55,269 nt of DNA, taken from positions 188,001 to 243,269 of the forward strand of contig JAQGDQ010000276.1 of NCBI GenBank assembly GCA_030141605.1. The letters run 5' to 3'. This document shows positions 13,721 through 24,453 of this stretch, piece after piece; positions within the stretch are counted from its first letter, which is position 1; the number at the start of each line of letters is the position of its first letter. The position numbers and the translations under genes are program-made. Below the pieces are notes generated by a model. The model did not search any database. It worked only from the letters and a program-made list of their open reading frames with translations, and had not been told where the DNA came from. This DNA is from Tubiluchus corallicola. Taxonomy: Eukaryota > Priapulida > Priapulimorpha > Priapulimorphida > Tubiluchidae.

Positions 13721-13863
13721 GGGGAATGGGAAACGCTAAATAAACCTGCGAAATAAAGAAATTCTATATCACTAATGGGTCTGTAGAATAGCGTACAGCA
13801 CCAATTTTTCGAAAACAACAAAATGAAATTAGCAATTTAATTGGAAGGAGTTTCCCATTCCCC
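13721..13863. mobile_element. 143-bp inverted-repeat element (MITE)
   Basis: A perfect 14-bp terminal inverted repeat, GGGGAATGGGAAAC at 13721-13734 and its complement at 13850-13863, encloses AT-rich non-coding DNA. The flanks are AAA on the left and AAAC on the right, so a short 3-bp A/T target duplication is possible. Termini beginning GGG and a 3-bp target resemble PIF/Harbinger MITEs, but this is inference. Confidence 0.6.
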
Positions 13864-14229
13864 AAACAATTTAAATACCCTAATCCTAATACGCTTCACG
13901 AACTAATTTACTGTGTGTGAGGAATTGTAAACGTTGGCCTTTTAATTTTGTGTGCAAGCTGATCATGTTTAGGCCTATAGTGTAAATTATGCTGACTTGA
14001 AGATGAGAAGAACATAATTAATAGTTATCATTATACTGTGATTGTTTTAATAGATTTTTAAAATGTGTTTCATCTTAAAGGATAAGGCAATGTACTGTTT
14101 CTATATTGTGGATACAGTATATCATCTTCACTAAAATCGACTAGCAGGCAGATATCAATAGAAAGTGTCTGTTTTCGAGATCAATTACGCAAATTTATTT
14201 TACTTGTAAATCACACTATATAGATGGTT

Positions 14230-14810
14230 TACTTTGTCATGACTTCTTTACAGTTTCCTCGCCTTTGATTACAATTTTATCTGCAATGCTTCGTTGACAT
14301 ACATTCTAACTTTTGTTAATTGATCTATATTTGAACTGCCTATATCCTGCAGTGATAGGCCCCATTTATTAGCACATATTGTTTGACATTCATAAAGATG
14401 TTCCGTGGTGTCCTCTTCTCTGTAACATAATGGACACCTAAGGTCACTTTTGTATAGGTTTTTAAGCTTAACCATATTAAGCCTTATAGCCATAACATCA
14501 TTCAGTTCATCCATTTGACATGTTTCAACATATACTTGTCTGTGAAAACTAATGTTTTTACATATCTTAATGAATTGATTTCATTTTTTTATATTATATA
14601 TTTTTTCATCTAGATTTAGTGATTGAATTTATTGCAACCGAATTTATGTCAATATTGTATTTCAGCATAATATGTTTAATTTCAGAGTACCAATCTTCAA
14701 AGTTATTATTTATTTGAACCTGTAAGACTTTCTTGGCTAATCTTTTTTGCAGGAGTTCATTAGCAAGTGGCAATACAATGATTTTTTATAATCTTACCTA
14801 AATACCGTTG
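14230..14810 (-). pseudogene. LINE 3'-end remnant, minus strand
   Basis: Minus-strand reading gives LPLANELLQKRLAKKVLQVQ, then DWYSEIKHIMLKYNIDINS, a break, and a last frame (14514-14269) with LRCPLCYREEDTTEHLYEC. This is the CxxC..H..C zinc-binding segment typical of the region after reverse transcriptase in non-LTR retrotransposons. Stops near 14580 interrupt it. It is in the opposite orientation to the LINE at 12270-13310 and looks like a different family. Confidence 0.65.
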
Positions 14811-16069
14811 GTCATGTTTTTGTTTCACACAACATACCCCAATATGGCATACCACTTTTTTGGCATAAAATGTTTGATAACACTTCTCTCTTCCATTGAG
14901 GCGTTTCTGGTAGAACAACGCACAATTCTTAACTAATTAATTTTGTTTGTCAGAAAGGAAATACAAAGTGAAAGCTTTGCAAATTAGCAAATTATGGGTA
15001 GTGTGGGAAGCTGTGTTTTTTGTTGTTGTTATCTTGCTTTGTCGAGGAAAGTTTACCCTTGTTTTCATTTTTAATTTATTGATTTGTTTAGATAACAAGA
15101 TTACTGATTCGCTCTTAAATCACTGATTAGATAAACACTGTTGTTATTCAATCCTTACCAGAATCCACAAACCATATTATATAACTTTAACTTTACAGAT
15201 TATCCTTAGTAATTCTTGCAGAGTCGCAAATGATATTTATTCTGTGGTATTGAACAAGATAGATGTGATAAATGCTGCCGATTTTCATCTTATATAATGT
15301 CTTATTTTTTATTATGCAGGTTCAAGTATTCAGAATAGTCTGAAGAGTACAAGGTTGCAAAAAGCTTACCATCAAGGTCAGTGCAAATATATGTAAACTT
15401 ATTAATAATTAATAGGCTTAGCAGTGTATGAGGGTGGATCAAGAAGTTCTTTGCTTTACCTGAGTATGAATAGATCTAAAAATATTAAAGGTGACTGAGA
15501 GCATCTATGAACAAGTAAATAATCATGTACATTTATATAATTGCTAAATATATAATTAACATTCTTAACATTCTGTAAGTGATCTATGCTCTTGACATCT
15601 GACCCCTGACCTGATTTCAGTGCAGGTCGAGTGTAGCTGGAAAATTGTAAGAAATCCAGGCTTATTGAAGTTTTACTGCTTAACACTGACCTGCCGCTGA
15701 TCTTACTAGAATTGCATACTTTGGTTCAAACTATTTTTCCATACTACAGCCTACTTTTCACCTATCATGTCTTCTGGGTCATAGCTCCTAAATAATAGAA
15801 CATCTGTTTCCTTAAAGGAATAGTAGTTGTCCTCTTTGAATCATACACTAACTGTGGAAAAAGCAAAATGTAAAGTAAGTCCTCGTTCAGTAACATCCGA
15901 TAGTTTATTTTAATAGTGATAAATTATTCACTATTATTCACTAGTATTAAATTATTCACTTCCCTCATGCAATAGCAACTTTTTGATTTAAGTTCTGTCA
16001 TGTTGTTTGTTATGTTACTCTCTATAAAAACATCCAATACTAATCTGAATCAAAAGTGCTGTGTTAATA

Positions 16070-16721
16070 CAGTCAAGCCTCTTTATACCACCCACTTGAA
16101 ACTAGAAAAAATTTTGTGTTACAGCAAGTTTGGCATTATAACAAGGCGTGTTAAATTTTGCCATAGACTAGAGTCCACAATTTCCACACTAAAGGTTAAT
16201 GACTTAAAGGAAATGACCTATTAAATTAATCATTTGTGAATTAATGACTCGCTTAAAATCAATCATCTTTATCCAAAACATTTTGTTTACCTAAACATGT
16301 CTTATACTCAATTATATAATCAGTAGGCCTACTTCTCCACTAAAGGTTAAGTCATAACTACAAATTTTTGGTGGGACTTGCTTGGATATTTCAAGCAAAT
16401 ATCACATTTTTTGGCAAATAAAGAACAATGTGTCAGTTGTTGTTATAACATGCATTATTTTACACGACACATGACGTCTGGTCAGTGTCATTGACTCTGT
16501 GGAGCATATAACAGCCTCGTGCACTGCTATTTTATCAAGAAGCTGCTGGAGGCGATATTTCCCCGTTGAACATGCATATTACCTTTTCTGGTGGATGGCG
16601 GATAACAGGTGGCGGTATAATGCATTATTTTTATATACAGTTAAATACTGCCATTTTGCAGATCTGCGGTAAATGAGTTTGGCAATATAATTTGGGGGGG
16701 CAGTATAACGAGGTTTGACTG
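16070..16721. mobile_element. Mariner-like non-autonomous element, 652 bp
   Basis: The termini are CAGTCAAGCCTCTTTATACC and, at the right, GGCAGTATAACGAGGTTTGACTG. These are imperfect inverted repeats of about 24 bp, each flanked by TA (16068-16069 and 16722-16723), the Tc1/mariner target-site duplication. No transposase frame is present. A 153-bp relative lies at 3431-3583. It is about 900 bp upstream of the G gamma gene. Confidence 0.82.
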
Positions 16722-17620
16722 TATTTGCCATACTGCTTTGTACCAGACTGTCAAGCCGACTCAGACGCTGGCTTATGTCTGTATAGCATAATTCCTTGTC
16801 TTTGCCTATCATAACTTGCATAATTATCTACAGTGCACTTGTAGGATCAATAGCCATTTCTCAACCTTTTCATCTGCATGTACAGTGTAACGATTCAGTC
16901 TGTATCTCTCAAACATAAAACAGGAGGAAATCGACAACACTGAAAATGAAAGTAGATATTTCAAACCAGTTTGATGTCCGAAAAAGACAGCATTTGACAT
17001 AGCGGCTCTGCCCGAGATAGATCTTTGGTAAATTTGAATTATGTTGAAATGGCTCAATTACAAAATTACTGCCCTATAACTTTGTTGTGGCAAATTAAGT
17101 TGTTAATGTGATCTACATGATAACGTCGGCCGTGAAGAAGAGCCGTCTCCACTGATTCTCTTGCTGTGCTTATGATTTTCACTTGATCCAACCACAAGTG
17201 CAAAATCGTATTCTGCACTTTTGTACCAGACATCACTAGTTAAACTGCCAGCTTTACTGCAGACTTCTAGGTAAGATGAACCATTGCATATACTTCATAA
17301 TCAAAGTAGTCTGGTGTGCCATAGTGCTTCTTCTGGCCAGCTTCAAAGTCTAGTCAGCATGAAATACTGTTAGCATTTCTATAGTAATTATACCTTTGTA
17401 TAGGCCCCTTTGCTGTATTTATTTATTAGTTGTTGCTGTTTACATACTGTCAACTTAAATTGATGGAATTCGTATTGAATGATGTTACTTCTCATGAATA
17501 CAGATGTCATTACAGACTGTCATTATTCATTAATTACAACCTTACCCAGCTGACATGACTATGACATAACAACAGTTTGTAAACCTGTTTTTGTTCATAC
17601 CTCTATTCGTTTTAATTTGC

Positions 17621-17622
17621 AG
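17621..17622 (+). promoter_or_regulatory. 3' splice acceptor directly before the G gamma ATG
   Basis: TTCGTTTTAATTTGCAG runs straight into the ATG at 17623, with no untranslated base between. This is either a 5'-UTR intron border or a spliced-leader trans-splice site. Confidence 0.7.
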
Positions 17623-17823
17623 ATGTCTAATATTGCTAACCAGAGAAAACTAGTGGAACAGCTGCGACGAGAAGCAGGAATACGTCGTCAGCCAGTAAGC
17701 GCTTGTGTCGAAGACCTAAAAAAGTATTGTGAAGATCATCGTACTGAAGATGTACTACTCGTCGGTTTTGCCACTGACAAAGCGAATCCGTTCAAAGAAA
17801 AAAGCTCGTGTGCAATTTTGTAA
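17623..17823 (+). CDS. GNG: Heterotrimeric G-protein gamma subunit
   Basis: 66 residues in a single exon. An N-terminal amphipathic helix (KLVEQLRREAGI) forms the coiled coil with G beta. It is followed by the conserved ..YCE.H..ED.LL segment (KYCEDHRTEDVLL, about residues 36-48), the NPFKEK motif, and a C-terminal CAIL prenylation box. Leucine in the last position predicts geranylgeranylation of the cysteine and membrane attachment. In the family, G beta-gamma dimers couple receptors to effectors at the plasma membrane. The ATG at 17623 is chosen because it follows a splice acceptor directly and gives the normal 65-75 residue length. Vertebrate GNG coding regions are usually split by an intron; this one is not. 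The subtype cannot be assigned by eye. Confidence 0.94.
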   Translation: MSNIANQRKLVEQLRREAGIRRQPVSACVEDLKKYCEDHRTEDVLLVGFATDKANPFKEKSSCAIL

Positions 17824-20800
17824 TATTGCTAACAGTCATTGTGAGTTCATATTTTGAAGGTATTTTTCATTTTCATTGTAATTTATAAACAGAATGAGTT
17901 TAAATGAGACGTTTTACATGCTTGTCAAATTATTGCCTTACTAGTGCAAAGGATTGTTTTTAAAATGATCACAATCAACAAAGTTTTGTAACAGTTAATA
18001 TTGACTGTTTTACAAATTTCCAGCAACGTAGATCGTATTCTGCACGCACATAAATGTCAGAAAGTATTACAATCTAAGAATCATATATGCAGTTTAGCCA
18101 ACTGTCTAAAGCTAGTAAGCTACTGTTTATAGTTGGACTGTAAAGGTTACAATTACATAGCAACTATCCTCACATTATTCAAGTATTTTCACTGAAATTG
18201 GTTTACCTAAAATATGAAAGACAATTGATGAACTGACAGTTTCCTACTGAAAATGTTTTAGCTTGTACAACTGATGTAGATTTCGAAATACTATTTCCAG
18301 TTTATTAATAAATTCAGGTATTTGCAGTTTAATGGTGTACTTTTATATAATTCAAGTTGTCAGTGCACTTTAAGGTGTTATTGAATGTTGAACATTCTTA
18401 CTGTTGTATTATTGTCTAAGTGTTACTGGTACTACATCTGGCTAGTTTTAGAATATCGCAAATCTCTACCATCAAGTGATTATCAGTGACTGTAGGCAGA
18501 TAGTTTAGTACCATTTGTCCACTGTCCAAAATGCAAAACTCAGGAGATAAAGTAAGGTTACATAAAACTTTATTTTCCATAGTAATTTAACAATTTAAGA
18601 CCCTGGGAGAACAGAAACGCTTGCATTTATTTGTTCAAGTCTTCAAGTAGTATTGTTGTGGTAATGTATCTATAAGTACTGTATCTATAGGCATGTATTA
18701 AAATAGTGGTCGTGCAAAGTCGTAGTTGTGTTTACAATTGCTTTGTAATCTAATCTATGATGAAGTTGTATTCGTGTATGTAAGTTAAAAATTTTATTAC
18801 TTTTGTTGTGTTTTTGCACACAAATGGTCATATTTAATCTAGCTGTAACAACAAAATGTTTAATAATGCAAATGCCACTAAGCATATTGTCTAGTTTACC
18901 TATTCTGATCTGCCAGTCTTGTAATCATAATGGTTGTGGAATTTTTGATTGATTTAACAAAAAATTGTCATGCTACTCTGCATTTTCAATGTTTTCAGCA
19001 TGCTACATGCATTAATCACTTGTTAACTTATTCTGAGTTTTCTTTGTTTTCTGTTTCATGTGTTTGCAATATACAATGTGTTTAGCAGTAAATATTGTTA
19101 ATACTGAAATGCATACCATTTGCCGGAAAGTTGAGATGTTTTTTTTGTTTCTTTAACAAAAGTTGTTTGCTGTGCCAACAGTAATTGTGTCTTCTCAATG
19201 AATGTAGTTCACATTGCTAATATGAATGTTTTAAAATTTGAGCTCCTAGCAGCTTAAATTGCTGTTTACTTTGTAAAGATGTGCGGTACAATTGTCATTA
19301 TTTTAGTGCTTCATAAAAACAAGCATAAACAGATTGTAAGACATTATTTTGTTTCAGAAGAACTGTACTGTAAACATTTTTTTGAAAATATGTTTATGAG
19401 CATTTGACATTAGGCAGTAAACATTTTGTGTCTGGATGAGTGATGAGTATGAAGTATTATTGTTCTATTTTAGCAAACTAGCCATAGTGAAATAGGTTAA
19501 CTGTGTTACATTTGTGTATAGTATACAAAAGTACAATCTAAAGTGTGCTTGGTTATGTTTGTGTCAGTGCATTTTCAAGCTTCGACTTTTTTCTGATAAT
19601 AGTGATAAAGCAGACTAGTCTATTTTAATATGACAATCATTTTTAGGTTGTAATCAGTTTATTCAAACCTTATTGTCTCTTATTGTAAACTATCGTTTTA
19701 CCTACTATAACAGCCATTTATAAACTTAATAAATTACAGTAAAATTATATTTCCTGCTAACAAGAAACCGTGGCTGAACAAAGTTACAATTTTTATAGGA
19801 GGAACCTGGGCTAAATTTTTGGTATTGATTCTGGTGTACAGTCCCAGATGTATAGGTCATAAAACCAGTCAAGGTAGTGTACCATAGATTTTAACTCATT
19901 GTGTAATGTTAGATCGGTAACTGTTCTAGATATTAAGATCTGTAATGATGTACGTCAAATGTTTATATAAGGTAAAAATAAAAGGTAACATTCTGACTGT
20001 CTGTAGAAAATCTTGTTTGTTGTTTCAGCTAATATCAGTCCTTGCGTAACTGTGAGTCACTTCAATAATTCAATACTGGTAAAACATGACTATCAAATTC
20101 ATTTTAACAAATTTAAAGAAAAAAAACATCACAGTTAGTTTTATTTGGATCCTGCTTTCCTGATACGTCAGTTGCAGCAGAATACATTGTGTATGCATGA
20201 TATTTTGTAAGACGAAGTTTTACGATTATTGTCATAAAATATCTGTTATGCAGTGATAGTCTGAAAACTGCCATTAAGAATACTGCTATGCCCAGTGTCA
20301 TAGAAAAATTGGCAGTACCAGACTGGTCGACTAACACAGTAGGCAAAAGTATTCTGTTGCAGCAAAGCTTACCTGAAGATTAAAATATACCAGTCAAAAT
20401 AAATTTGTTTTCATAATAATATGATCATGTTCACACTAAATTTAGATTGTAGCATTTAAATTTTGCAAGTAAGCAGATAGCCCTAATTGACAACATTAAT
20501 GTTTTGAATCCGCTTTTATTTCGAAGAGCTTGCTGGTATTAGATTTCAAAAAAATAGTAAAATTCCGTCAGTCTTTGAAATTGGGTTAAATGCCATTTTA
20601 GCTTAACTGTGTCAGTTTTTTGTTGTTGCTCACGTCAAAGTACACTGCGATAGAGAAATATCTATAAAAGGTCTTCACACTAATCCCATTAGTAGCCTGG
20701 CAGTACCATGACTAGTGCAGCCAGCTTTTGCTTGAGCAAATGTTTAGTTGGAATTAATTATAATCAATTTGCTCTCCCAAGGGCTATGTTCAGGTTCGAA

Positions 20801-21520
20801 TTTATATGCACTAATTTGCCGCCCAAATGACGGCAGAGGAAGATGAAAATCAGTAAATGATGCAACATGGCGCGCGTCATCGTCTAGGCCCTAGGGATAC
20901 GTCGCACTTGTTGATGCCATGCATTTCTCTCCACCGTCACCGTCCATGATGGATCATCCCTCAAATCTAACGTTGCATTACGTCATATCTATATACGTCA
21001 GTAGCTGACCCCTCTTGGCTTTTTGTCGTTTCAAGAGTTTTTCGTAATGCTATAATAATGCTATGTTTTTCGTAATGTCGTTGTCTGACATGGGATCGTA
21101 AAAGCAAGCTCTCAGTTAATTTTAATGCTGTATACTAAACTAGTCAATGTGTATCCCTGTTAATAATAGTCTAATTATACTAATTAATATAAAGTTTTGC
21201 AAATAATAGTCATTAATTATAGTATCTATTACTGCTAGCCAGTATCATAGGGCAGCCAAAATCTCAATCAGTTTGATTAATAATATAATTGCAATAGTCG
21301 ATCTGTATCTCATAATAGCTAGTAAAACTAAATAGCAGTATATCTGTTGTTTTTTATATAGACATAGACATTTTATTTATCTCCTCATTTACACCAGGAT
21401 ACAAGTAGACTATTATTGCTATAGCTATTAATTAAAAGGATAAATTATGCATAAAGGAAAGAGTTAGGGGGTGCAGGAGAAAGGGTAGCGAAAGACCAAT
21501 AGGTCATCAAGTCAGCTATC
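17824..21520. other. G gamma 3' flank and intergenic DNA
   Basis: AT-rich sequence. AATAAA signals occur at about 18306, 19726 and 19979, so the 3' UTR may be several hundred bases to 2 kb long. A more GC- and CpG-rich stretch lies at about 20820-20970. A minus-strand frame at 20346-20113, listed separately, is the only coding candidate I see. Confidence 0.5.
20113..20390 (-). other. Candidate terminal exon with a membrane segment, unrecognised
   Basis: On the minus strand an acceptor-like ATTTTAATCTTCAG at about 20384-20371 precedes an open frame ending with a stop near 20113. The frame contains a hydrophobic stretch (TLGIAVFLMAVF), then basic residues (VKLRLTKYHAY) and a polar tail, the layout of a small single-pass membrane protein. 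No upstream exon was found and I recognise no family. It may be chance. Confidence 0.18.
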
Positions 21521-21528
21521 CTATATAG

Positions 21529-21875
21529 CAGTGGTTCCCAAACTTTCTCGGACCGTTACCCAAATCGGGAAACCCGGTCGTGTCCATTACCCCCCACCTA
21601 GTACTACTTCTCCAACTCAAAAAGTAAACACACGTATATGCCACAAGCAAGCAAAATTATTTATGTTTGCTCGTGACATAAATAAATTTCCAGGTGTTGT
21701 TGTTGTATTGTTGCCAAAACAAGAATTAAAAATTTAATTTTAATTAAAAACGTAAAAAGCATTCCGAGCGAAGTTTCAAAAATTTTCAGAGGGGTGCCCG
21801 TTACCCCCCCCCCCCCCCCAAAAAAAAAACCATATTACCACGGGGGGTAATTTACCCCTACTTTGGGAAACACTG
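21529..21875. mobile_element. Non-autonomous hAT element with perfect 8-bp target duplication
   Basis: The left end CAGTGGTTCCCAAACTTT and the right-end complement CAGTGTTTCCCAAAGTAG are imperfect inverted repeats. The flanks are CTATATAG at 21521-21528 and 21876-21883, a perfect 8-bp target-site duplication as made by hAT transposases. It is 347 bp, with no transposase and with an internal run of C followed by a run of A near 21803. Confidence 0.93.
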
Positions 21876-21880
21876 CTATA

Positions 21881-22445
21881 TAGGGTTCCCATACGTCTGG
21901 GTTTCCCCAGACACGTCCTCTTTTTGGGCCTCTGTCCAGGCGTCCGGGTGGGTTTTCAAAAAATCGGCAGTTTGTCCAGGTTTTGCCTCAATCCTTATGT
22001 ACGGACGTTGCCAACTGCAGAGCGGAACTTTCATTTCTGTTGCAAATAAAGGTGCGCTGGATTTGGAATTCTCTTTGTTCAGCATAATTTTAAACATCTG
22101 TCAAGCAAAGACCTTTATGCATATCTGTGCAGTCGACGGAAATTGCTGAAAGTAATTCGGTCTTCAGAAAAGTATTCGTGGTCTCAGCCTCGGGCTCAGT
22201 CAAGTTCAAGCGTAACTGCTTCTGAGAGCCAAGTGAAGCAGGCGACTGACAGTTGCTGTGTGTTAATGTTTTTTGCAATATAGCCATTTGGTATTGCTGT
22301 TAGAATACATGTAGGCCTATTTTTATAATTTGCATTTTATTTTGCATTGTTTTAATAGACCCTAGACTGGTCATTTTTGCCTACTTACAAGTGTGCGAAA
22401 AAGTGTCCTCTTTTTCAACTCAGACAATATGGTAACCCTAACCCT
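21881..22445. mobile_element. Second hAT-like element abutting the first
   Basis: The left end TAGGGTTCCCATACGTC and the right-end complement TAGGGTTACCATATTGTC are inverted repeats. Subterminal CCTCTTTTTGGGCCTCTGTCC on the left and GTGTCCTCTTTTTC on the right belong to a common hAT-type MITE pattern. The right flank reads ACCCTGTATATATG. No clean 8-bp duplication is visible, perhaps because the other hAT element inserted exactly at this element's left edge. Confidence 0.65.
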
Positions 22446-22963
22446 GTATATATGTATGATAGCAATCTACAGTTCTACCTGTATATAATCTTCTATTTGG
22501 ACTTGCCAATGTACGTAATGTTAATTGCATATTTACGCAATAAATTGAATTGAATAGGAAAAGATTCTTGAGGCAGTTTTAGTGTATGCCCAAATCCAAC
22601 GTAATATTCTTACTTGGATGTGTTTACTCCAAGGATTTGCATCACAATCATCATGTACACGTGTATACAGATCATCATTGGGTTATATATGTATACGATT
22701 AAAGACAGGTTAAATCAGATTTTTCGGAAATTTAGCGTATGGCTGATATCGTGATAGCCGGAACTGCGGTATATAGGCTAGTGCGGTAAACGGCGCCCGA
22801 CAAGTTGTTTTCACGAGGAAATTAATGAAGGATAATGTAATGAGTTGAGAATTTGAAATAATTAGCACCGGTAACGTGCTTGGCAGTGACAATCTTTACA
22901 AATGCTGATTTCAGATCTTGTGATTCGATTTTTATAGAAATGAAATAAGGTCGGGTTTCCGGC

Positions 22964-23066
22964 TTTCTTTATAAATTATTACACGCTCCTAAAATTTATT
23001 TTGGCTTAAGTTGTTTTCTTTATAAATTATTACACGCTCCTAAAATTTATTTTGGCTTAAGTTGTT
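22964..23066. repeat. Perfect 51-bp tandem duplication
   Basis: Bases 22964-23015 recur exactly at 23015-23066, with period 51 and two copies. The unit includes ATAAATTATTACACGCTCC. The absence of mismatches shows a recent duplication. Confidence 0.95.
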
Positions 23067-23439
23067 AACTCCTGCATGGTTATTAAATTATTATAATTTA
23101 AAAGGATGTACTACTTCTTCTGTAGCAGTAATAACAGTAGTATCACCACTTTTTTATGTTTACATTTGTTTCAGTTAATGTCTTGATTGCCCGAGTTTGA
23201 CTGACTGACATAAGCCACAGTCACAAGCTCAATCAGTCAATGAGTATTTGCTCAATCAGTCAATAACCATTTAAATTCTTTTTTTTCGCTGTTTCTTTTA
23301 ATTCGTAAAGCTAACTAGGTTAATTCACTTTTGCCCTGAATCCATACGATCTTAATTTTTGTTTTAGGATAAAAATTTTTAATTTATTTTAAAATATATT
23401 ATTTTTTAATTTACTGTTAACTTATTTCATTTTCACGCT

Positions 23440-23681
23440 GTCTAACATCATTCTGCCTACACTCCCCTCTGTCACTTTGGTTACATCCTACTTGTGACGT
23501 AGCCATTACTATTTAACTGTTAGCCTCCCCCAATCTGGGCTTCCCTGTTGTAAGCTAGCTGTAGCACTACCACCTTAAGCTGATGAGTCTGTTGCTTTAA
23601 AACTTCTTTACTGTTTTCAATAAAATAGTTTATTTTGCTTAAATCAGTGCAGTTTGATGTTTCTGTCAGTGATCTCATACA
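23440..23681 (+). mobile_element. Possible LTR remnant followed by a primer-binding-site-like motif
   Basis: The segment begins near TGTCTAACATC, contains a TCAATAAAATAG polyadenylation-like signal near 23618, and ends CTCATACA. It is followed at once by TTGGTGTCAATGAGGTGGGA, which resembles the tRNA-primer-binding site (TGGTGTC...GTGGGA) of many animal Gypsy-type retrotransposons. No second LTR or pol region is in the window, so this would be a solo or deleted copy. Confidence 0.35.
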
Positions 23682-23690
23682 TTGGTGTCA

Positions 23691-23960
23691 ATGAGGTGGG
23701 ATGTGTATGGCCGATTGGTCTCGCCCGTGACTGCCTACTGTCTTGATTGGATAATTGCTGTATTTGAGGTTTTATTAACTATACCAGATGTGGCTGTTTA
23801 CCAGACAGGAAGATACGTGTCAAACAGATACATCCAACCATGGATAAGATACCTTTGCCAAGTTCAAAAGCTCATCTTAAATACTCTTCATAATGAGCCA
23901 AGCTCCAATCTTGCCACAAATGTTGTTGTTGAACTTGTAAAAATGGCTTCAGAATGCTGA
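23691..23960 (+). CDS. Unrecognised 89-codon open frame
   Basis: Starts with ATG (MRWDVYGRLVSPVTAYCLDW) and ends LVKMASEC plus stop. It has a hydrophobic core (IIAVFEVLLTIPDVAVY) and an aromatic-rich middle (NRYIQPWIRYLCQ). An upstream in-frame TGA at about 23670 makes the ATG the likely start if it is translated. It directly follows the LTR/PBS-like sequence, so it may be the start of a retroelement gag-like frame, or an unrelated small gene upstream of TMEM62. I recognise no domain. Confidence 0.3.
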   Translation: MRWDVYGRLVSPVTAYCLDWIIAVFEVLLTIPDVAVYQTGRYVSNRYIQPWIRYLCQVQKLILNTLHNEPSSNLATNVVVELVKMASEC

Positions 23961-24426
23961 TTTCTGGCTTGCATTGTGCCAAAGTGTATTTATAAAAAAA
24001 TAAAATATATTTAGCACATACACACTTTGCATGGTTTGGCCAACAGTCTTCTGAAATTAGTTACTAAAAATTACCTAGCTCCTGTTTCACAAACAGGTGA
24101 TTAGTGAATAACTGAATACCAGGGTTATCGATTTTGTCAAGACAATAATAACTATTTTAGTCAAAGCAGTTTTTGAGTTGTACCGCAAGTAACGTAACTT
24201 TTGCATGTAACTGTAGTTAGCATTGCTGTCAACTTGATGAGATCATTGCTGTTTCTGTTGTGTGTGAGTGTGTACACTGTACATCCTGTGACAGAAAGTA
24301 ATGTAGGCCTCAGCATTAGGTAGTATAATTCCTACTCAAATGTAGTTTGCAGGTCAATCCTTGTCACCTCTTTATATTATTTTTTTGTTGCACTGGTTTG
24401 CTCTTGATTTAAACTTGTATTACACT

Positions 24427-24440
24427 GGGTTTTACTTTAG
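24427..24440 (+). promoter_or_regulatory. Acceptor-like site 13 nt before the TMEM62 ATG
   Basis: GGGTTTTACTTTAG ends 13 nt before the first ATG at 24454. It fits a trans-splice or 5'-UTR acceptor. Confidence 0.55.
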
Positions 24441-24453
24441 AACATTTGAGGTG

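Noticed and set aside
15321-15376. An exon-like segment with a good acceptor (TTTTTATTATGCAG) and donor (CAAG|GTCAGT), possibly a 5' UTR exon of the G gamma gene.
   Set aside because: Only 56 bp, non-diagnostic sequence and no way to prove joining to 17623; chance pairs of this quality are common.
21876-22287. Two minus-strand frames of 65-73 codons.
   Set aside because: They lie entirely within the hAT-like element 21881-22445 and translate its terminal sequence.
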